NCBI GenBank assembly: GCA_029204225.1
Contig: CM055095.1
Coordinates: 10,038,459 to 10,102,458, forward strand
Length of the DNA: 64,000 bases
Reading direction: 5' to 3'
DNA from: Diphasiastrum complanatum
Taxonomy: Eukaryota > Streptophyta > Lycopodiopsida > Lycopodiales > Lycopodiaceae
Position 1 is the first letter of the stretch; every line of letters begins with the position of its first letter. The position numbers and the translations under genes were made by a program. Under the pieces are notes generated by a model, which saw only the letters and a list, made by a program, of their open reading frames with translations, made no database searches and had not been told where the DNA came from. Shown here piece after piece: positions 25,928 to 37,300 of this stretch.

Positions 25928-28900
25928 TAGTACCCCATGGTACCGCCGGTACCATAATGGTGGTACCGCCATTATGGTGCCGCCCTTAGACCCGCGGTAC
26001 CAGGCCGACACCATAATAATAATATTTTTGATTATTATTTTTTTTAATTTTCTAATGAAACCCCCTTTTACTAGGTTAAATTAGGGTAAAACATTCAGGA
26101 AAAAAAGGGTTAGGGTTTAGAGAAAAGGGGGGGGGATTGTACAGGGGATTGTACAGGGGGCACTGTGGGGGAGCATACCTTGGGGTCAATGGGAGTGCAG
26201 CATGTGGGGGAGCAACAAATCCGGACAAGTACACCGTCACATGGGCACTGTGGGGGAGCAGACCACGGACCCAATCGGAGTGCAGCATGTGGGGGAGCAA
26301 TACATGGGGCAGGTACAGTAGCACGTGGGCACTGTAGGGGAGCAGGCCATGGGGCCAATGGGAGTGCAGCACGTGGGGGAGCAACAAATGGGGGCAGGTA
26401 CAAGGGCACATGGAGGGATCATCAACAACTGCACATGGGAAAACAGACTGTGGGGTTAAATAGGCACTCACGAGGCTGTGAGAGAGCCAGTGAGAGGCAG
26501 TGAGAGAGAGGATGTGAGAGGCATTGTGAGGGGCTGTGAGAGAGAGCCAGTGAGAGGCTGTGAGAGAGGCATTGTGAGAGGCTGTGTCACAGACCCAGTG
26601 AGAGATTGTAAGAGGGAGGCTGTGAGAGAGCTAGTGAGAGCCATTGAGAGGTTGTGAGAGCCAGTTTGAGAAACAGGGTGTCGTGAGATGGCGGAGCGCA
26701 TACCACTTAGGCCTGAGGGCGAAGCCAAGAGGAAGCTCGAGGAAAATGTCCGAAGGCACAACGAAAGGCATCGGAAGCAAGAGGCAGACATTGCAGAGAT
26801 GCTGCGACAAACTCGGCAGAGACACCCAGAGCTGCAGATCCCCGCCCTCGCTGTGGCCCCTGCCCCCGCTGTTGAGCTGGATTTGGATGAGCAGATCGGA
26901 ATGAACTTCACACGACGGCAGCTCATCATGGTCAGGGAAAGGGCGGCCCACCGTCGGGCTAACCAGGAGGCAGATCGGGCTAAGCGGGAGGCAGAGCGAG
27001 AGCGACAGAACAATGCACCTGATGAGGGCGAGGAGTCTGTGGAGGATCCGCAGGAATGTTTAGAATGGATAGGATCCAGCCGTATGTGGCTGGCTGCTGT
27101 TATGTTGTTTTCGACATAAGATGAGGCAACATTTAGTGTTTAACACAATGTAAAGAACAGCCCCAGCCATATGTGGCGGGATATGTATTGTTATTTTGAT
27201 ACCACTGTTGAATTAATGTTCAATGTGTTTTTTGTGCAACGCGTGCTTGGGAAATTGCAATGTAATATGTGTGTTTATGAAATGCTAACAAGGGGGTTGT
27301 ATTTCTGTGTAGTGCATCTGCTATCAATCTCTGCAGTTGAAACTAATTGAAAATACGCACATACCATTCAAAATTGAAAACAGAGCATCACAATTACAAA
27401 TCGACAAATACACAATGTGCAGCGAATAGATTACGTCCAACACTGGATATATTATGGAAAATGGTCTGAATACAGTGTTCGACCATCTGGCCGCCAAACA
27501 TGGAACATGATATCAAACTGCTAAAAATAAAATAACAGAGCTACAATCAATGCTCTGGCTCTGATTCAGACGAATGCTCCAGAGACAAGTCAGGGCCCCG
27601 AGCTGACTCTCGCAACTGATATCTATGCCTGTCTGGAACTGGCATGGGCTGTGTATTCGAGGAGGAAGACTCGTCATCCTCATCCTCCCAATCTGCCTCC
27701 GCATCAGTTCCCAGGAGACAACGTATAAGATATCAAAGATTCGAAAAAGTCAGTAATGAGTATCCAATACTATCCAAATCCAATTGCAAAACAGAGATGG
27801 TTCCATAAATGGATTATCAGTCTTGCCACTGCTTTTCCCTTAGAATCCTTGAATTCTTGAAATTCTAATTCACACTGGGGAAAGGGAATCCAAATTCCCA
27901 GAGGCAGTCTTCTGAAATAATTCCCAATTTTATTCTCACTTGCAATTTGACAGTTTCACAATTATTACCATCTCATATTGGAAGGATTCTAAAACATCCA
28001 GCATGCATCTTATATGACATGCAGTGATTTCAATAAAAATCAATTTTTACATAAATTGCCAAGAAACTGGGAAATCAGCACTGGGATACACAAAATCAGT
28101 TCGAAATGGACCAACTGTGAAAATCGATTAAAATGATTGATTTATCAAATTCACAGGCACTGTCACATATCAAATTCGACATGCACTGATTTTTTCGAGA
28201 AAACGAAAAAAATCCTGTAATTAGCCTAGCCACTAGAAAATCTGCTTTTTGATCTAGAATTGCCACAAATAGCTTCATGCAAGAAATCTTCTGATCAATC
28301 TACTGATTACGCATGCAACATGCATCCATGCATGCATACAGGTCTATCCATACATTTTCATCAACAGACAAGCACTACACTGAATTACAAGTATGCATGC
28401 ATCAGAACTTTTCGAAAATTTTGCAAATTTTAGTTCAAAAATTGCCAGACTTCCGAGAGCCATAACTTCCTCTACAGGACACCAAATTGGTTGCTGTAAA
28501 GCACAATACGGAGGGAGAGTGGGTCTACAAGGCACTTGCCACATCACCTTGCACCCCTGGCTTCACACATGCGAGCAATAAATGCATGAAAAACAGGTAG
28601 GAGGGGAGAGGAATCTTCAAAAAACACATCCCAGCCCAAAAAGCCTTGGATCAGAGGTTACAAGCACTCTACTAAGGTTCATTAGAGAGGCATAGAAGTT
28701 TCTAACAGGTCCAGCAAGAAATCATAAGCTCAGATCATGCAAAAAATGCATTTTTGGCCTCTTTCAACAAGCAAAACTTCAACATGATGGTGTCTAAAAC
28801 CTATCCAAATTAGATGCATGATGGCTCAAAACAGACGCAATCCATCATATCTTTAAGCTTGTTACAAGAACCAACAGGTTTAAACCCCCAATTGAGAGGT

Positions 28901-30955
28901 ATTCATGCTCAAAAATCATCAAAAATACACGAATTTTTGGTGTTTTGAGCCCCCTAATGGTGTCTAATCCCTTCCAAACTTCATGACAGCTCAGGGACAG
29001 CTTCATTACATCTCTGAAAACGTTCATACCAAGTCTTGGCTGAGAATTTTGAGATCTACCTTAAAATTAGTCCAAAAAACATCAAAAAACGTTGGTTTTT
29101 GACCAATTTTGATCAGAATTTGTGGGAAAAATCCACAAATTCGTGCAATCAGATCCAAATCCCTGTAAATCCATTGCATGCAAGCACTAAAAGTTCTGAT
29201 TCTAGTCAAACATGGTTTCTATAGCCCATTTATGGTCCAAAAACCCCAATTTTTGGTCCAAAATCACTATCTAATCCACCTTTTGACTATTCCAACATCA
29301 TGCAATCATTTGATCCAATCAATAATGACTGTAAAACAGCAAGTACAATTTGGAAAACGTACTACACCAGTACCTATGATCAAATTCAAGCAAAAAACGT
29401 CAATTCTAGGTGAAAAATCCACTAAAATCATAAAAAATCCATAGATTTCCACCAAAAACTATGGAGAAACCCCATAATTATGATCTTTAGGCTGGAAGTA
29501 CACCAAATTCAGAGAAGCCACCTATTTGGAGATCAATTCCACCACCTGGAAGTAACATGCAAGGAGAAATCCACAAAAACTGAGAAAATACAAGAAGTAG
29601 CTCCACCTTCTGATTGATGCAAATCCATAACTCTGATACCACTATAAGGATCACCATATGAAGATCTGACTAGATCCTGTTGCAAAACAACCAAAAGGAC
29701 ACCTGTGGAGCAAAACCACCCATCCAAACCTAGATCCATCCTGGAGTTTCCTCCTGGACCTAGCCCCCAAGCCACAGTGAAGAATCTAAGAGAGAGGAGG
29801 AGAGACAGGCACAAGAAACTGAATTTCCAATAGGAAGATGGGCGAGTTTCCAATGGACATATTCTCTTCATGAGAGAGAGAATATTCTCCCTAGGATCCC
29901 CATGCAACCTATATTGAGCTATTGACCTCCTATTCTTGCATTAAAACAGTCATTCACTATGCATGTGCTCCTATGTCCAATTATAGGTCTGGGCCCTCAT
30001 ATGATTATTAATTACTTTACAAGCCAAGCCCGGAATGACGAGGCATAAGCAATAACCATATACATTTGGAGTGACCGGCTATCCACGTCAGAAATTATTC
30101 CGATTCCTTTATACAGGACATGGACGTAACAGAGCCACTGTGGATGTGGGCGATGTAAGAGAAAACCTGGGCACAGATGGTGGCCTGCCATGGAGGTCTG
30201 GTGCTGCAGAAGTGGATGGCGATGGAGGGGCTGCAGGCCTCAATGGCATCGGTGGCACTGGAGGTGCTGTGCGGCGCACATACACCCTTTGAGGAACTGG
30301 AGAAACTGCAGGCACCTTGTGTAGCTGCTTTGGCTGAGACTCTGTGTAGGGCATGCTAGCTAGAGAGGATGGGGGCGCCCTGACGCTCGGCATCTGCTGG
30401 GCCTCTGAATCCAACTCTGCAATCAAGTCGTCTAGCTGGGCATTCGAATACAAATGTTGTGGGCTCTGGGACTCATCATGTGCACCATCCTCTGGATCAT
30501 CCTGTGCGTCATCTCGTGCCTCATCCTGTGCACTATGCGGACTCTGCATGGCCTCCCAATCGGTACAATGAAAGTCATCTGGTGACTCCTCTGGTGTGCT
30601 GTCGTAGAAATGCCTATGACTTTGTGATGCACGCATCCAAGCAGCTGCACAAGGTAAACCCAAATCACTCTGCCCCCTATCAAGAGCCTCCTCCATCATA
30701 TCAACATAAGAAGGTATGCCACTGGCCCCACCTGTGTGCCCTGCTCGTTTCCCGGTATAATCTGTGGCATGTGACCCACCTCTACCACGTGATGCACCTG
30801 TGACCCCTGCTCTAGGCGTGTGCCCAACACCTGTATCATATGCCTCATCCCACTCTGATCTGGCGAACACAACCAGAATGGGCTCATCCTCATCCTGATC
30901 ATCCTCTGACACTGGCTCATCTGCCTCGTACAATGGAGGCTCTCTGTGCTCAAGC

Positions 30956-30992
<37 letters not shown>

Positions 30993-33900
30993 TCGGCAAG
31001 CTCCCTCTCTCTCTCTCTCTGCCAGCAGCTGTGTGCCCAGGTCATCTGCAAGCATGGGATGGGTGCTGTCCGTAGGCAAGTCAACCTGGCGCTTCAAATC
31101 AGATATCTTCGTCTGCAAGGTTTAAAATGTGCATGTCAGAGAGACAACTTTATCAAGAAATGAAACCAACGTACCAGAGGTCAACCAACATGCTATGGGA
31201 GAATAGCTTATCACCTGCAATGCGCTTGTAATGGTCGGAAGTCTCCTGGCGAGACGTGCGTTGGTGCTACAGAACACCAACCGCTCCAACTGACTCAATG
31301 GCAAGCGGTTTTTTCTCCTCGTGTGAATGACTGCCCATGTGCTCTAATTACGCTCACACATGGAGGCAGTGCAGTTGTTAGGGACCCAACCCCCTTGGGT
31401 CCCAAACCCAAACTTGAGACCAGACAATGATTGGGCCTGTAGACTTGACCGATGACTCGTGAACCTGCATGGTTGCCACGTGTCATGATCTTGGAGTGCA
31501 CATGGCTTGGAGTCTCTCTCCTTGGAGGTATACAAGGGGAGGAGGACTCATTTGCCATCCATTCTATCTACCTAGGAGGAGGTGGATTGAGAGCATGTGC
31601 ACGGCCAGGATGTATTGCTAGCGTGAGGCAGGAGATGGCTGAGAGCCTAGGCGGTGGTATGGGACGCCGTCTGGGATGGAGGTCGGATCCAGCTTGATAA
31701 GGTCACATGTTAGGGCACGGTGGGTGGACCCGGATTAGGTCCTATGGCAGGGTGGAACGTGATTCGTTCGGTCTCTTCTGGTTAACCGGCACGTGGAGGT
31801 TTGCAGTAAGTAAGATTGTAACAGCAGTCTTGTGGTACATGCAATGAAATGCTTCAGCACATGTGCACGGGTGGAAGGTCAACAAAACACAGTAATGGAG
31901 GATGAATTATATGTATTCCTGAGAAAGGACACGCAGTGCAAGACGTTGTATGGATGGATAGGTGCTACCGAACATGGTCCACCAGGTAATGGGAAGCTGC
32001 CTCCTCTTTGGATCCTGAGCAGCCTGGTGGCCGAACGTGCCCATGCCGAAACGAAATGCAACGAGCTCCTCCATGAGCCTGATAGGATCCAAACCTATGT
32101 GTGGACCCACCCTGTGAATGTACTGAAGCCAATCAGCCTCGAGCTCCCTGTCTGCGATCTGTGTTGGAGAGAGGAAGAGGGGATGCAGTATGTGTGCAAC
32201 GCTGTGGATACTTCCGTAGTAGTTCCACCGCGTCTCCCAGATGAACTTCAGCTCGGTCATCCTGCAGGTGAGAGGCATGTTAAAACCTGGGCATTACGAA
32301 AAAACGTAACATTGACAGAAAAACAAACTACCAACCACTGAAAAGATAAAGACCAATTACATTACTATATCGCTTACCTCTCTGGCTGCAAGATGGGCAG
32401 CTGCAGGAACTGTCCAATCCGGTCCATGAGCTCATATACCAGTCTAAGTGTCGACCCCTCGCTGTCAGCCATGCGGAGCACAATGTAGAGTGGTCGAAGC
32501 AGTCCTGACAATGTCTGTGCATCCCTCCAAAACTGGTCTCCCCTCACCGTGGAAGAAAAGTGCTCCCCATCCTCAGTGTGCTGAAACGTACTGGCACGCC
32601 AAAGATCACTGGCAACCATCTGTAGAAGCTGCGCCCTACATCTGATCAAATGGTCGATGACCACCAAGTCGAATGCAAAGCGTGTGGGGGCTGGCTTACG
32701 GAGGTCCAGATGGCTGAACACCCGGAACATGGCAAGAACACGCCTCTTCCTGGTGACAAAAGTCACCAGGAAAAGGGCCTCACGGACGATGGCTCTAACC
32801 CAGGGAAGTGCACCTATGTCCCCCATTAGAAGGTCTATGCTGTGCGCTGCACAGGGGGTATGAACAATGTGAGGGAACTCGGCCTCTAGCAGTACACCCA
32901 TCTGAATGCAGTTCGTGGCATTGTCCGTCACCACCGTGACGACATGCTATGGGCCTATGAACAGGATGGAAGACTTGATGACATCAAACATGAAATCTGC
33001 AGATATGACTCTCCCCCCCCTGCTGCAATCCACGGCCCTCAAAAACTGTGTGCCCATGCAGCTGGAGACCAAGATGTTGAGGATCCGCCTCCTCCTGACA
33101 TTAGTCCAGCCATCGAACATGATGCTGCAACTGTAAGTGGCCCAGTGGCGACGTAGAGGCTCCATCTCTCTAGACAAGGACTCGACCCTATCCCTCAGCA
33201 TGTGTGTACGGACAACCTCTGAACTAGGGACTCTCCAACTAGGGCTGACAGACTGTGCAAGGCGGAAGGCCCTTCTGAAGGGCTCAGAGTCGGTGATGGC
33301 AAATGGAAGGTTCAGCTCATAAATCAGACTGGCCACAGCCTGTGTGGCCTCTCTGTCCATGTGCGGCTGATGCGCGCCACGAATGCTCTGTTACCTAAGA
33401 ACTCTCCCAGCTGGGCGACGGGTAGCGGACCTCCAGCACGGTGCACCAAACGTGACGGGAATGGCTGATGACGCGACAGGCTGGGCACGAGTAGATGCAT
33501 CGGCTGTAGACGTGGAATGGGGAGAGTGGGATGCACTGGCAGGGATGGGTGCAGCAGCATAAGTGGGGTGCACTGGTGGAGGGGGAACATCTGGCATGGG
33601 ATTCGAAAACTGCTGGCTAGGGAGGTCATCCGGATGGGAATGGAGGGAGGAAGGGATCTCCTCAACATCCTGGAAGGCCTCGTCACTGGCATCCTGGCCC
33701 TGCTCTTGCTCGGGCTGTGGAGAGTCCATGAGAAAGTCGTAAACTGGGGGAGTGCGAGCAATAGTAGGTGGTGGTCGAACCGCAGTGGCAACTGGCGGAC
33801 GAGATGAGACGGGATAATATATTAAATATTAAAAATATCAAATATTAAAAATATTAAATATTGTGGTACCGCGGATCAGTATGGATCCACGGCCAAATCT

Positions 33901-34293
33901 TTTTTTTTTGAGTTTAATACTAACTAAACCGTAATTGAATGGTGGACATGCTTTTCAAATTTCCAATAGATATCAAAAATCAGTTATGAAATGGTGTTTT
34001 GATGCCAATGGTTTGCAGATCTATTGATTCCGTTTTTAGTTAGAAAACGATAGAAAGAGTTAGGAGCCTTCCTTAGATTGGCGGGAATTGTATACTTCTT
34101 GAGGAATAGCTGAAACCATCTACTGATGTCCAAATTTTTGAAACCATATGAAAATGCAGCCATCTGAAACCAAGCAACAAATCTGCATAACAAATTGCTT
34201 TTTTGATATCCTTTCACATGATACCCATATTGGCAACTATCCAAAAAAAAAAAATTTGCGTTCCGGGAAATTCCCATTGCAACATTGGTTCTA

Positions 34294-34330
<37 letters not shown>

Positions 34331-37300
34331 TATACATACATACTTACATTGAGTTTCCTGAAAGTCGTCCCGAAACGCATTCAGAAACGCTTTGGATCAC
34401 GTTTCTGAAATGGGGAGCGTTTCTCAGGAACGCCTTTTTTTTGGTGGGCAATATGGGTATCCGATTAAAGCAGGTTGCTTTACTAATCTTGCTATAAAGA
34501 GTGTAACAATGAAAGTTCTTTTTTCAATTTGGCTTAAATGCCTCAAGTCAATAGTGCTTTCAACAAAGGAGTTGTTGCATTTTGTTTATAGGCTGCGCTT
34601 CTCTTGAGATTGTCACTAGATTTTTGATTACGATGGCAACACTTTTCAAGCTTTTTAGTAGCCTTTGTTAAGCTTTAGTGTGTGGTTTCTAATTCTTTTT
34701 AGAACTTGCAATTTTTATGGCTTTAAAAAATCAAACTTGTCACAACTTTATACATCCTTACGAAGTATTTAGTTGAATTATCTTTATAGTCTTTAGAATG
34801 ATTCAAATATGTGACTTCTGTTGTCTTGCTAAGATTAATGCCTTTGCATTGGGGACTTCTTCAGATTGGTGGTCATCACTCTGTGGAGGAATTTGCCACC
34901 CGTGGTAAGGAACCAAAAGACGAGGTTCAAATTTACACCTGGCGAGATGCCACACTTCGAGAGCTTACTGATCTGGTACTAGTATAACTTGTGCAGGCAT
35001 GCAATGAACTTTATATATAAGTTATTTGTTCTTGATCTTCCTTATTTGACAGCAACTTATTTAATGTTTTAGGATTGTATCCTAAAGGTTCACATGGACT
35101 CAATTGTGGGTTTAGCGTGATAACTACAACATTCGAGATCCTTTTGTCGTACTAATCGAGGTCTTTTTCACTAATGATAAAGATTGCAGCTAAAGGGTAT
35201 TAACATCAATAAAGCTTGGGTGCCTTAATATCTTTGTAGTAATTGTTTTTCCCAACAATTTCTCATCTTTGTATATATATCTATACAATTTTGTCACCCT
35301 TTGCACCTTATTTGTAGTTTCCAACAAATCTTTTCAAAGAACTTTTTTGCATGAGGTTAAACTTGAAAGATTGCGTATTGCAAACGAGCTAATTAATCAA
35401 ATGGCTTAAGTAAGGCATTGCTACTAGCGTTAATATGTTATCAATGCTGTAGAGCATGAGCTGTTTCATGACGTTCTTCTTTGAAATTCCTCTCAAGTGC
35501 TGTGTATGAAATTGTATTTATTTTTTAATTTTGACCTTTCATAGTTCTTATAGAATGGAGATTGGGACGAAGTGGACTTATGTCTCCTTTTTTTGTTAGC
35601 TATCAGAGATTTGAATTTGTCATATTCTCTTTGCTCTCTGTGAGATTCTTCTTGATTCCTGGAACATACAGCACATTCTTAATGTACTTTTCTTCACCAT
35701 TAGGTAGGATGATGGCTACAATTTCAATTGCATGAATAGAATAAGATGCATTATCCGCATAGTAGTGTACCTTGTTTCCATTTTGCACTTTCACTAATTT
35801 AGTGAATGCTTCTTTGTGAGAAGTCATATGACGAGTAGCATCACTATCAATCACCCATTCAATGGGCTGAAAATCAGCAACTTGCAAAACAGAACCTGAA
35901 TTCCTCATAGCTGTAGAAGTACTAGTAGAAGCAATATTAGACACAAAAGCATAGTCTTGGTTGAAGAGATCACCACTAGCTTCAAGCTCTTGCTCCAAAG
36001 TAGCAAGTGAAGCACTAGTATCAATTCCTTTACTCCTCTTTCACAAGCTTCTTCTTACAATCCTTGATAAAGTGCCCATACCTTTTGCAATAATGGCACT
36101 TTCCCTTTCTTCTTTTGAGTGTTGACATCTTGACCTCCAATGGGCTTTTGCTCATCCTTGGAAGGCCTTGCCTTTCGTGAAGAAAGCTTGATCTTGTTGA
36201 GTGTCACTCGCAAAATTTTGCCTCATTTGCTCCTCTTGAAGAAGCAGCCCAACAAGTTCATCAAAGGAGAGTTGATGTCCCCTAAGAGATGTACTCAAAG
36301 ATGAAACAAATGGAAGATAAGATGAAGGTAATGAGTCGAGAGTAATGGAAACAAGTTGAGCATCCTCAATTATCTCATCAATAAAGTTGATTTCTGAGAT
36401 ACACCACCCTTGCTGGAATTTTGACTCTATACATAGTATAAAGTGTATCCCACGCACTTTTAGATGTCTTACAAGACCTAATATGAGGTAAGATAGATCT
36501 TTTCACAGCAAGAGCAACCATAGAATGTGCTTGTGCATCCCTTCTATCCCACTTCTTTTGTTCTTCCAAAGATGGAGAAGATCATGTTGATGATGATGAT
36601 CCACAAGGTGTAAGAGGTGCCAAAGACGGAGGCCTTTCCTCATCACCATTGACCAAATCCCACAGCCCTTTCGCTATGAGAAGGTTCTTCATCATGTAAC
36701 TCCACAAGGAGTAGTTTGTGCCATCCAACCGATCTTCACTAAACAAAGAACCGATAGCTTTCGATTCTTTAGCCATTACCTTCAACAGAATTTCAGCTTG
36801 TAGTAGATAGGAAAGAGAGCCTTTCCACAACCAAATCTACTCAAAACATTTGCAGCAAACAAAGAGCTAAAAGTAGGAGCACAAGATGTCTTTCAATCTG
36901 CAACCAAAGTGCCCAAAGATAATGGAAAGATGGTTGTCTTTTTGTACAAAAACACTAGCTTCTTGAAAATTAGGTTAGCTTCGATTGAGGCCTACACCGT
37001 AACCTAATTAGGAAGCCAAATAGTGTGATCAGCACACACTCCAACAGGGTTGTTGAAAGCGCCCTACTGCTTGCTGAGAATCTGCAAATTTTCAGCCACA
37101 AGTTGACCTAACCCTGAATTGGGTTTGCTGAATTTTGGGTGTCCTCTTACACAAATGCAAATCTGAAAACATAAACAACAAGATAAGCAGACACCACAAC
37201 CGAAAATCAGTAGCAGATTTTTGGGCGCCCTCCTCCAAACAAAACTGGTTGCATAAAAATCAGATTTGAGATTCTGATTTTTGGGTGCCACAAATTACTC

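Larger units (their letters stand above)
27547..33729 (-). pseudogene. hAT-family (DUF659-type) transposase gene, interrupted by two LTR insertions
   Basis: The minus-strand reading begins near ATG 33729 with a Pro/Ser-rich N-terminus. Domain landmarks are IMFDGWTNVRRRRI (about 33125-33085), VVTDNATNC and CAAHSIDLLMG (about 32935-32840), and WWTMFGSTYPSIQRLALRVLS at about 31990-31920. The hAT C-terminal dimerisation region follows, TASMCERN then STWAVIHTRRKNRLPLSQLE, at about 31375-31270. A long acidic tail (SEDDQDEDEP) ends at stop 27547-27549. Two introns with GT-AG ends fit the reading: 32262-32377 (116 bp) and 31113-31214 (102 bp). Damage includes a stop at 33391-33393, a TAG in the codon before HVVTVVTDN, a stop between CERN and STW, microsatellite slippage near 30960-31020, and two LTR insertions. 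The gene is dead. Confidence 0.85.
25926..33890 (-). mobile_element. Large hAT-like DNA transposon in SAP18 intron 2, with a second gene
   Basis: About 8 kb including nested insertions. The right part encodes a hAT-family (DUF659 type) transposase on the minus strand. The left part carries a separate plus-strand ORF (26688-27119). The ends share an inverted relation. The left end has GACCCGCGGTACCA followed by an AT-rich AATATTTTTGATTATT. The right end, reverse-complemented, has GATCCGCGGTACCA followed by AATATTTTTAATATT. The left end has four GGTACC sites in about 75 bp. An exact terminal repeat and an 8-bp target duplication could not be fixed, so the outer limits are approximate. An LTR element fragment (27720-30131) and an LTR (31376-31913) are inserted in the transposase gene. 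Confidence 0.65.

Noticed and set aside
26076-26471. Several overlapping Cys/Pro-rich ORFs on both strands
   Set aside because: They arise from an 85-bp minisatellite. All frames are open because the unit lacks stops, and nothing resembles a known protein.
32906-33156. Plus-strand ORFs at 32906-33136, 32944-33156, 32448-32645 and 33517-33807
   Set aside because: They are shadows of the minus-strand hAT transposase and show no family features.
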